23,910 nt of DNA, from the NCBI RefSeq assembly GCF_030764225.1, contig NZ_JASAXH010000025.1; one strand, 5' to 3'. The translations under genes and the position numbers were made by a program. The DNA comes from Phocoenobacter atlanticus. Its GTDB lineage: Bacteria; Pseudomonadota; Gammaproteobacteria; Enterobacterales; Pasteurellaceae. Positions within the stretch are counted from its first letter, which is position 1. Every line of letters begins with the position of its first letter. Positions 1-6,033 of this stretch are shown here, in pieces. The notes beneath the pieces were generated by a model. It ran no database searches. It was not told where the DNA came from and saw nothing but the letters and a program-made list of their open reading frames with translations.

Positions 1-111
1 TTAAATATTGTTAAAACTGATACAACTCGTAAAGCAAGTATGAAACGTAAGCTAAAAATGGCTGCATTGGATGATAATTTTAGAGCTCAATTACTTCTAA
101 ATATAAATTAA
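1..111 (+). CDS. C-terminal end of an unidentified protein (5' end outside the window)
   Basis: An open frame runs from the first base to a TAA at 109-111 and gives 36 residues ending in RAQLLLNIN. The tail is basic in its middle (KASMKRKLKMAAL) and I do not recognise a family from so short a piece. It reads in the same direction as yceD, with 83 bases between its stop and the yceD start, and a good promoter lies in that gap. It is therefore probably not required for yceD transcription. The lack of internal stops, a normal codon pattern for this genome and a plausible end before a promoter support a real gene end. Confidence 0.5.
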   Translation, partial: LNIVKTDTTRKASMKRKLKMAALDDNFRAQLLLNIN

Positions 112-156
112 AATGCTCTTGCCCTGAAGTAAGTTTTAAAAAATACAATTTTCCCT

Positions 157-185
157 TTGACTATTTTACTTTCTATCTGTAATAT
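157..185 (+). promoter_or_regulatory. Probable sigma-70 promoter for yceD-rpmF
   Basis: TTGACT at 157-162 is followed after 17 bases by TAATAT at 180-185. Spacing is ideal and the -35 box is near consensus. The predicted transcription start would fall only a few bases before the yceD ATG at 195, so the message would be nearly leaderless. Consistent with this, no Shine-Dalgarno sequence is visible just before that ATG. Confidence 0.5.
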
Positions 186-194
186 CTGCACCCT

Positions 195-716
195 ATGAAA
201 AAGGTAAAACTACCCCTAACAATTAATCCTAAAAAAGATGCGCAGCATCGTATGGACTACAAAGGTTTTTTTCTAAAAGATGCTTTAGGTCGTTTGGATG
301 AACTTGTTGGTAATGTGCAAAGTGATGCACAAGTTACACTTTCGCTTGATATTGATTCTCAAGGCTTGACGGTGATGAAAGGCACCGCAAATGTTGAAGT
401 AGAGTTAGAATGTCAGCGTTGTGGTAACCCATTTTCACAAGTACTCGACTGTACGTTTAGTTTCAGTCCAGTATCTAATATGAATCAGGCGGACAATTTG
501 CCCGAAATTTATGAACCACTTGAATTAAATGAATTTGGTGAAATAAATTTACTAGATGCTATTGTGGATGAATTTATTCTCAATTTACCCCTAGTCCCGA
601 AACATAATTATGAACACTGTGAAGTGTCCGTGGCGGAGCAGGTTTTTGGTGAAATTCCTGACGAGGAAGAAGAAAAACCAAATCCGTTCGCCGTATTAGC
701 TAACTTAAAAAAATAA
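195..716 (+). CDS. yceD: YceD family protein (DUF177), linked to 23S rRNA / large-subunit biogenesis
   Basis: The 173-residue product begins MKKVKLPLTINP, which matches the usual YceD N-terminus, so the start is well placed despite the absence of a ribosome binding site. The family hallmark CxxC (C73 and C76, in LECQRCGNPF) is present, and the C-terminal third is acidic (DEEEEKPNPFAVL). YceD is a cytosolic protein needed for normal 23S rRNA accumulation and is almost always encoded immediately before rpmF, as here, with 21 bases between them. The function is known from the family; the pairing with rpmF is seen directly. The two genes probably share the promoter at 157-185. Confidence 0.95.
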   Translation: MKKVKLPLTINPKKDAQHRMDYKGFFLKDALGRLDELVGNVQSDAQVTLSLDIDSQGLTVMKGTANVEVELECQRCGNPFSQVLDCTFSFSPVSNMNQADNLPEIYEPLELNEFGEINLLDAIVDEFILNLPLVPKHNYEHCEVSVAEQVFGEIPDEEEEKPNPFAVLANLKK

Positions 717-737
717 TCTAGATTAGGAGTATAGCCA

Positions 738-899
738 ATGGCTGTTCAAAAAAGTAAAAAAACTCGTTCAAGACGTGGTATGCGTCGTTCACATGATGCA
801 TTAACAACTGCAGCAGTATCAGTAGATGCTCGTGGTGAAACTCATTTACGTCATCACGTAAGTGAAGATGGTTTCTACAAAGGTCGTAAAATTAAGTAA
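738..899 (+). CDS. rpmF: 50S ribosomal protein L32
   Basis: A 53-residue basic protein, MAVQKSKKTRSRRGMRRS at its start and HLRHHVSEDGFYKGRKIK at its end, is a clear bL32. It is slightly shorter than the E. coli protein (57 residues) but has the conserved N-terminal RRGMRRSHDAL segment and the C-terminal GFYKGRK tail. The start ATG at 738 is preceded by TTAGGAG at 724-730. It lies directly downstream of yceD, the usual arrangement, and is followed by a strong terminator, so yceD-rpmF forms a self-contained transcription unit here and fabH probably uses its own promoter. Confidence 0.97.
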   Translation: MAVQKSKKTRSRRGMRRSHDALTTAAVSVDARGETHLRHHVSEDGFYKGRKIK

Positions 900-925
900 T
901 TTAATTTAACCACTTTAAGAATGAG

Positions 926-955
926 AAAACGAGGACTTTTGTCCTCGTTTTTTTT
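926..955 (+). terminator. Rho-independent terminator after rpmF
   Basis: An 11-base-pair perfect stem (AAAACGAGGAC at 926-936 and GTCCTCGTTTT at 941-951) closes a TTTT loop and continues into a run of T. It lies 27 bases after the rpmF stop. Confidence 0.93.
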
Positions 956-981
956 ATTTTTAAAAATTAGTGAAAGCCTTT

Positions 982-1001
982 GCAATTCTTGTTAGAATTG
1001 C
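982..1001. promoter_or_regulatory. Perfect 8-bp dyad upstream of fabH, candidate operator or promoter element
   Basis: GCAATTCT at 982-989 and AGAATTGC at 994-1001 are perfect inverted copies around TTGT. The dyad sits 33 bases before the fabH start and overlaps possible -35 hexamers (TTGCAA at 980-985, TTGTTA at 989-994). There is no T-run after it, so it is not a terminator. I do not recognise it as a known lipid-regulator site. Confidence 0.35.
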
Positions 1002-1034
1002 CAAAATTAATCGTTTTAAATTTTAGAGAACAAA

Positions 1035-1988
1035 ATGTATAGCAGAATTCTAGCAACAGGTAGCTATTTACCTGCGCAGGTACGCACCAATGCAGAACTT
1101 GAAAAGATGGTGGAAACCTCTGATGAGTGGATTACGCAACGCACAGGCATTAAAGAGCGTCGTATTGCTGCAGAAAATGAAACAGTTGCCACAATGGGTT
1201 ATGAAGCAGCAAAAAAATCATTGGAAATGGCGAACATTGATCCTAATGAGATTGGCTTAATTATTGTGGCAACTACTACATCCAGCCACGCTTTTCCAAG
1301 TTCTGCTTGTCAGGTTCAGCAAATGTTGGGCATTAAAGATACGATTGCCTTTGATTTGGCGGCTGCGTGTTCAGGCTTTGTGTATGGATTAAGTGTTGCC
1401 GATCAATTTATTAAAACTGGGCAAGTGAAAAAAGCATTAGTCGTAGGTTCCGATCTATTCTCTCGAACTTTAGATCCAAAGGATCGTACAACGGTTATTT
1501 TATTTGGCGATGGTGCTGGTGCTGTGATTTTAGAAGCATCGGAAGAAGCGGGTATTTTATCTACTCATTTACACGCTAATGGTGATAATGCTCAAGTATT
1601 AATGCTTGAAAATCAAGGTCGTATTGCACAAAGTGATCCTGCGTATTTAGAAATGCAGGGCAATGAGACGTTCAAAATTGCGGTTCGAGAATTGGCTAAT
1701 GTAGTGGAAGAAACCCTTGAATATAATCAGTTAAAGCGGGATCAAATTGATTGGTTAATTCCACATCAAGCCAATTTACGTATTATTTCAGCCACAGCAC
1801 GCAAATTAAAAATGGGGTTAGATCAAGTTGTTTTAACCTTAGACCGTCACGGTAATACATCAGCGGCCTCTATTCCTGCCGCTCTTGATGAAGCGGTACG
1901 AGATGGACGTATTCAACGTGGACAAACGCTATTATTAGAGGCATTTGGCGGTGGTTTAACTTGGGGTTCAGCCTTAATTCGTTTTTAA
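1035..1988 (+). CDS. fabH: 3-oxoacyl-[acyl-carrier-protein] synthase III (KAS III)
   Basis: This 317-residue cytosolic enzyme starts fatty acid synthesis by condensing acetyl-CoA with malonyl-ACP. The complete catalytic triad is visible at the usual numbering: C112 in AAACSGF, H244 in IPHQAN and N274 in HGNTSAAS. The glycine-rich end EAFGGGLTWGSALIRF is also typical. AGAGAA before the ATG acts as a modest ribosome binding site. fabH commonly follows yceD-rpmF in gamma-proteobacteria, but fabD, which is often next, is absent and trmB follows instead. The gene lies after the rpmF terminator, so it probably has its own promoter near the dyad at 982-1001. Confidence 0.97.
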   Translation: MYSRILATGSYLPAQVRTNAELEKMVETSDEWITQRTGIKERRIAAENETVATMGYEAAKKSLEMANIDPNEIGLIIVATTTSSHAFPSSACQVQQMLGIKDTIAFDLAAACSGFVYGLSVADQFIKTGQVKKALVVGSDLFSRTLDPKDRTTVILFGDGAGAVILEASEEAGILSTHLHANGDNAQVLMLENQGRIAQSDPAYLEMQGNETFKIAVRELANVVEETLEYNQLKRDQIDWLIPHQANLRIISATARKLKMGLDQVVLTLDRHGNTSAASIPAALDEAVRDGRIQRGQTLLLEAFGGGLTWGSALIRF

Positions 1989-2010
1989 TTTGAATAATAT
2001 AGAATAGATA

Positions 2011-2757
2011 ATGACACAACAAACTTTAGCAGATAAAAAACGTAAAACAGTGGAGCAGGCTGAGTTTACTGAAGATGGACGTTATAAACGTAAAGTTCGT
2101 AGCTTCGTACTGCGTACAGGGCGAATGAGCGAATATCAACGTAACACAATGAATAATAACTGGACAACCTTTGGGCTAGATTACCAAACCACTCCCTTTG
2201 ATTTTAAAACTATTTTTGGAAATGATAACCCTGTTATTTTAGAAATTGGTTTTGGAATGGGTAAATCTTTAGTTGAAATGGCAGAGCAAAATCCAGATAA
2301 AAATTATATTGGAATTGAAGTTCATACACCGGGTGTGGGGGCTTGTATTGCTTATGCGGTGGAAAAGCAAGTGAAAAACTTACGTGTGATCTGTCACGAT
2401 GCAACGGAAATTTTACGAGATAGTATTTCAGATCACTCATTGGCAGGTTTACAACTCTATTTCCCTGATCCTTGGCATAAAACAAAACATCATAAACGCC
2501 GTATTGTTCAATCAGAATTTATTGTAAAAATCTTACATAAACTAACCGCTAATGGCTTTATTCATTTTGCTACGGATTGGCAAAATTATGCAGAGCATAT
2601 GTTGGAAGTCTTGCAACAGTTTGAGTCAGAATTAGAAAATCAATCCCCTACTAATGATTATATTCCACGTCCAGATTTTCGCCCTTTAACCAAATTTGAA
2701 GAGCGAGGAAAAAATTTAGGGCACGGTGTATGGGATTTGTATTTTATTAAAAAATAA
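2011..2757 (+). CDS. trmB: tRNA (guanine-N7-)-methyltransferase
   Basis: The 248-residue protein methylates G46 of the tRNA variable loop using S-adenosylmethionine. The SAM-binding loop EIGFGMGKS is at residues 78-86, followed by the TrmB signature YFPDPWHKTKHHKRR at about 150-164, and the conserved TKFEERGKNLGHGVWDL segment near the C-terminus. The N-terminal 30 residues are charged (KKRKTVEQAEF, YKRKVRSF), as in Pasteurellaceae homologues. It begins 22 bases after fabH stops, so the two could be cotranscribed, and it ends 18 bases before a terminator hairpin. Confidence 0.96.
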   Translation: MTQQTLADKKRKTVEQAEFTEDGRYKRKVRSFVLRTGRMSEYQRNTMNNNWTTFGLDYQTTPFDFKTIFGNDNPVILEIGFGMGKSLVEMAEQNPDKNYIGIEVHTPGVGACIAYAVEKQVKNLRVICHDATEILRDSISDHSLAGLQLYFPDPWHKTKHHKRRIVQSEFIVKILHKLTANGFIHFATDWQNYAEHMLEVLQQFESELENQSPTNDYIPRPDFRPLTKFEERGKNLGHGVWDLYFIKK

Positions 2758-2774
2758 AAATGCCGTAAGAGAAG

Positions 2775-2803
2775 ATCGCCTTCATCATTAAGGCGATTTT
2801 TTT
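2775..2803 (+). terminator. Rho-independent terminator after trmB
   Basis: ATCGCCTT at 2775-2782 pairs with AAGGCGAT at 2790-2797 around a 7-base loop, then a run of T follows. The right arm overlaps the last codons of the convergent minus-strand gene, so the two genes share this junction. The T-run is on the plus-strand side only. Confidence 0.8.
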
Positions 2804-3516
2804 ATTTTCAGCTTTTCATTTAAGCACACTATTATTAATGCAACTATTCCTGATGTTATTCCACTAACGATAATATCCCCATATTGAGTCAAATTTTGCA
2901 GAAAATATATTCTTATTATAAAAATGCTGCTTGCGAATATTATCATTTTAAACCAGAAACTTAATTTAGGTTGAGTATATTGGCAGGGTGCTTGTTTCAT
3001 CATTAATAAGTAACTAAATATAAATAACATCCCAACAACACTGCTCAAATGTTGTAATAATTTGAAAAAAGGAATAGTCGTGTTAGCAATAGTTTGATGA
3101 AGTTCAAAGTAATTAACCAAACAAGTATTATGATGAGTAAATAGATCCCAAAATAAGTGTGAATAAGCCCCAATAATAATAGAAAAAATAACAATAAAAT
3201 AATGTCGTTTAAAGTAGCCAAACCCATCATCATTTTTAAATATGGCTAAACGACCTTGAATAAATCGAGGAGAATTTTCTATTAATGGTTTTTTTATAAT
3301 GCGATGAAAAATAAGGTATAAAATAATACCTAAAGGCAAATCAAACCCTAGTACCCCATAAAATGTGTGTCCATATTCGCCATACATCTTCATTCTTAAA
3401 AAATATTCAAAATCGGGTGTTAAACTACCAATAATCAGAGCAATTAATGAGACGTGACGCCCTAAAATATTTTTTAGCGGTAGCACAATCGCAGGATGTG
3501 AAAAAGTAAATGGCAT
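2788..3516 (-). CDS. DUF4184-type integral membrane protein of unknown function
   Basis: The 242-residue product starts MPFTFSHPAIVLPL, the typical opening of DUF4184 proteins, followed by GSLTPDFEYFLRM and a later SHLFWDLFTHH segment with conserved His and Asp. These His/Asp motifs resemble those of membrane-bound metal-dependent hydrolase-like families, but no reaction is established. Several hydrophobic stretches (about residues 20-32, 57-70, 108-124, 152-170, 187-205 and 212-232) predict an inner-membrane protein with about six spans. It is transcribed towards trmB and divergently from rppH. The family call is from the N-terminal signature; the function is unknown. Confidence 0.75.
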   Translation of the reverse strand: MPFTFSHPAIVLPLKNILGRHVSLIALIIGSLTPDFEYFLRMKMYGEYGHTFYGVLGFDLPLGIILYLIFHRIIKKPLIENSPRFIQGRLAIFKNDDGFGYFKRHYFIVIFSIIIGAYSHLFWDLFTHHNTCLVNYFELHQTIANTTIPFFKLLQHLSSVVGMLFIFSYLLMMKQAPCQYTQPKLSFWFKMIIFASSIFIIRIYFLQNLTQYGDIIVSGITSGIVALIIVCLNEKLKIKKSP

Positions 3517-3729
3517 TTGATTTTATAATATGAATAATTGATACCAAAAGTGTATCAGAAAAAAAGATAATACAAAATTGTAAATTTTTGATAGGATCAT
3601 ACCGCTTATATTATGCTTGGAATAGCAAGGCAAGAGCATTTTAATTTTTTCTTTTGTTTCAGTTGCTCCCTAAATAAAAGTATGAAACAATCTATACCAT
3701 TCAAAATTATTCAAAATAAGGCGGTCAAA
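3517..3729. promoter_or_regulatory. Divergent intergenic region between the DUF4184 gene and rppH
   Basis: This very AT-rich 213-base stretch must hold the promoters of both divergent genes. Its right part, 3663-3697, carries an element almost identical to one upstream of surE (see that entry). An open frame continues upstream of the rppH start through this stretch to an ATG at 3613, but its codons look non-coding (phenylalanine and cysteine-rich FFFCFSCSLN) and do not match RppH. Confidence 0.5.
3663..3697 (+). repeat. 35-base element, copy 1 (upstream of rppH)
   Basis: TTGCTCC at 3663-3669, four variable bases, then a 24-base block 3674-3697 (beginning ATAAAAGTATGAAAC and ending CTATAC) are identical to 16663-16697 with the same internal spacing. 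The inner part is an imperfect dyad with GTAT at one end and ATAC at the other. It ends 32 bases before the rppH start. It could be a promoter or operator shared by rppH and surE, or the relic of a dispersed repeat; I cannot assign it. Confidence 0.7.
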
Positions 3730-4287
3730 TTGATCGATTCTGATGGATACCGCCCAAATGTTGGTATCGTTATTTGTAATAAAAATGGACAAGTTCTATG
3801 GGCAAAGCGGTTTGGTCAAAATTCTTGGCAGTTTCCACAAGGAGGCGTAAAAGAAGGTGAAAACATTGAAACAGCAATGTACCGTGAGCTTTATGAAGAA
3901 GTTGGTTTAACAAAAAATGAGGTACGATTACTCTGGGCATCCAAATATTGGTTAAGATATAAATTACCTAAACGTTTAATTCGTAATGAAGGTACGCGTC
4001 CTGTTTGTATTGGGCAAAAACAGCGTTGGTTTTTATTACAACTGGTGGCACCAGAAAGCAAAATACGTTTAGATACAATGAAAAACCCAGAATTTGATGG
4101 ATGGCAATGGGTTAGCTTTTGGTATCCCGTGCGTCAAGTCGTCTCTTTTAAGCGTGAGGTATATCGCAAAGCGATGAAAGAATTTTCCCAAATTCTAATG
4201 ATAAATAATACTGAGCAAACAGATAATATCAATAATAACTACCATCCAAAACGTAATACTCACCGAAATTCGTGGAGGAAGCGTTGA
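3730..4287 (+). CDS. rppH: RNA pyrophosphohydrolase (Nudix hydrolase)
   Basis: RppH removes pyrophosphate from the 5' end of mRNA, which triggers RNase E-dependent decay. I place the start at the TTG at 3730, giving 185 residues beginning MIDSDGYRPNVGIVICN, the family's standard start. AAGG at 3718-3721 is 8 bases upstream and is a suitable ribosome binding site. In-frame ATGs at 3682 and 3613 would add residues that have no counterpart in the family. The Nudix box is complete (GGVKEGENIETAMYRELYEEVGL; catalytic E53, E56 and E57). The C-terminal SFWYPVRQVVSFKREVYRKAM is typical; the final approximately 25 asparagine-rich residues are variable. The stop overlaps the next gene's ATG (TGATG). 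Confidence 0.93.
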   Translation: MIDSDGYRPNVGIVICNKNGQVLWAKRFGQNSWQFPQGGVKEGENIETAMYRELYEEVGLTKNEVRLLWASKYWLRYKLPKRLIRNEGTRPVCIGQKQRWFLLQLVAPESKIRLDTMKNPEFDGWQWVSFWYPVRQVVSFKREVYRKAMKEFSQILMINNTEQTDNINNNYHPKRNTHRNSWRKR

Positions 4288-5087
4288 TGTCAGTAACACT
4301 CTTTATTGCATTTATAGTACTAGGTGCAGTATCTGGAATGTTAGCAGGGTTATTTGGTATTGGAGGCGGAATGGTTATCGTTCCTGCCTTAGTTTATTTG
4401 TTGCCTAAAATGGGGATTCCAGATCAATTGATTATGTCAATGGCTCTTGGTATCTCTTTTTCTACTATTGTAGTCAATACCTTCTCTGCTGCTCAACACC
4501 ACCATAAATTTGGTAATATTGATTTTTCAGTGGCAAAATTTTTTATTCCACCTTTGATGATTATGGGCTTTTTAACAACTTCAATAGTAACAGGCTTACC
4601 CAAGCATATTATTACCAAAGCTTTTGCTATATTAATGCTTTATTTATCGATAAAAATGTTTTTATCAATAAAAAAATCCCAAAAGGTAACAAAAGAATTA
4701 ACCAAATCATCAATGATAATTGCAGGGGGAACTATTGGGGTTTTAGCAAGTATTGGTGGCATTGCGGGTGGTGGTTTTACCGTCCCTTTTTTAGAAAATA
4801 GAGGGCTTCCTCTCAAAAAAGCGATTGGCACGTCCGCATTATGTGGTTGTTTGCTCGGCTTAACAGGAATGTTTAGCTTTATTTTTCACGGCTATAATGC
4901 CCCTAATTTACCTGATTATTCATTAGGTTATGTTTATTTACCCGCTTTGCTATGTATTGTCTCTATTTCATTTTTTACCTCAAAATTAGGGGCAAGATTA
5001 ACGACAAAATTACCCGTAAGCATATTAAAAAAGGCATTTGCATTATTGTTAATTGGCATTGCAATTAATATGTTTTTTAAATACTAA
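4287..5087 (+). CDS. TSUP (TauE/SafE) family sulfite/organosulfur-type exporter, inner membrane
   Basis: The 266-residue, strongly hydrophobic protein has two glycine-rich repeats typical of the TSUP family: GLFGIGGGMVIVPAL near the N-terminus and ASIGGIAGGGFTVPF at mid-length. About seven to eight membrane spans are expected. I choose the ATG at 4287 because GGAGGA at 4274-4279 is correctly spaced and the upstream in-frame ATG at 4272 lies on that ribosome binding site. The start overlaps the rppH stop (TGATG), so translational coupling is likely. The rppH - TSUP - lgt order is a conserved Pasteurellaceae arrangement. The exported substrate is not known from the sequence; sulfite or other sulfur anions are the family expectation. 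Confidence 0.87.
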   Translation: MSVTLFIAFIVLGAVSGMLAGLFGIGGGMVIVPALVYLLPKMGIPDQLIMSMALGISFSTIVVNTFSAAQHHHKFGNIDFSVAKFFIPPLMIMGFLTTSIVTGLPKHIITKAFAILMLYLSIKMFLSIKKSQKVTKELTKSSMIIAGGTIGVLASIGGIAGGGFTVPFLENRGLPLKKAIGTSALCGCLLGLTGMFSFIFHGYNAPNLPDYSLGYVYLPALLCIVSISFFTSKLGARLTTKLPVSILKKAFALLLIGIAINMFFKY

Positions 5088-5108
5088 ATTTCAAATAAAA
5101 GAGCAAAA

Positions 5109-5903
5109 ATGTACGAAAATTATTTAATTTATCCAAATATCGATCCAATTATCTTTCAAATCGGTCCTCTTGCGTTACGATGGTACGGTTTAATGTATCT
5201 TATTGGTTTTGCTTTTGCCTATTGGTTAGGTACTCGCAGAGCCAAAAAATCTAATGGCTTATGGACAGTTGAGCAAGTCGATCAATTGCTTTATAACGGA
5301 TTTTTTGGTGTTATATTAGGTGGTCGAATTGGTGATGTATTCTTCTATAGCTTTGATAAACTTCTTCAAGACCCTCTTTATCTATTCCGTATTTGGGAAG
5401 GAGGAATGTCGTTTCACGGTGGTTTGATTGGGGTAATCATTGCAATGCTTTGGACAGCTCGTCGCCAAAAACATACATTTTGGGAAACCGCTGATTTTGC
5501 CGCACCACTGATCCCTTTTGGTTTAGGAATGGGGCGATTAGGTAACTTTATTAATGGTGAATTATGGGGAAGAACTACTGATGTGCCTTGGGCAATGATT
5601 TTCCCACACGTTGATTATCAACCACGCCATCCATCGCAAATTTATGAATTTTTACTCGAAGGCGTGCTGTTATTTACAATTTTAAATTTCTTTATCCGTA
5701 AACCTCGCCCGCTTGGAGCTGTATCAGGGCTATTCTTACTGTGCTATGGTATTTTCCGCTTTATCGTTGAAAATTTCAGAGAACCAGATATGAGCCTAAC
5801 CCTTGATTTAGGTATCATCACGCGTGGACAAACATTGTCACTACCGATGATTGTTTTGGGAATTTTAATTATGGTTATTGCTTATAAACGCAACAAAAAA
5901 TAA
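5109..5903 (+). CDS. lgt: Prolipoprotein diacylglyceryl transferase
   Basis: The 264-residue inner-membrane enzyme moves diacylglycerol from phosphatidylglycerol to the lipobox cysteine of prolipoproteins, the first step of lipoprotein maturation. Key residues are visible: H103 in SFHGGLIG, the Lgt signature GRLGNFINGELWGR at 142-155 (with R143, N146 and E151), and ENFREPD at 221-227. About seven membrane spans are expected. It lies 21 bases after the TSUP gene and so belongs to the same operon. In several Pasteurellaceae thyA follows lgt; here the gene is followed by a terminator and then by the restriction locus, which suggests the latter was inserted at this point. Two lipoproteins that would be Lgt substrates are encoded later in the window. 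Confidence 0.97.
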   Translation: MYENYLIYPNIDPIIFQIGPLALRWYGLMYLIGFAFAYWLGTRRAKKSNGLWTVEQVDQLLYNGFFGVILGGRIGDVFFYSFDKLLQDPLYLFRIWEGGMSFHGGLIGVIIAMLWTARRQKHTFWETADFAAPLIPFGLGMGRLGNFINGELWGRTTDVPWAMIFPHVDYQPRHPSQIYEFLLEGVLLFTILNFFIRKPRPLGAVSGLFLLCYGIFRFIVENFREPDMSLTLDLGIITRGQTLSLPMIVLGILIMVIAYKRNKK

Positions 5904-5921
5904 TCCTAAAATATCACACAT

Positions 5922-5982
5922 AAGCGGTCATTTTTTCCTGAATATTTACAAATTCTTAATAAAAAATGACCGCTTTATTTTT
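5922..5982 (+). terminator. Terminator after lgt made of two facing uptake signal sequences
   Basis: A 15-base-pair perfect stem is formed by 5922-5936 (AAGCGGTCATTTTTT) and 5961-5975 (AAAAAATGACCGCTT), with a 24-base loop and a following T-rich tail. Each arm starts with a USS core. The facing cores share one central ATTTACAAAT tract (5944-5953), 13 bases from each. Pairs of inverted uptake sequences used as terminators are well known in Pasteurellaceae. Confidence 0.8.
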
Positions 5983-6033
5983 CTTATCAAAAAGATTAAA
6001 ATTTTGCTACACATTTATTTTGAGGATAGTATA

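Noticed and set aside
3613..3729. N-terminal extension of rppH
   Set aside because: The residues are unlike any RppH start and overlap an element shared with the non-coding region before surE.
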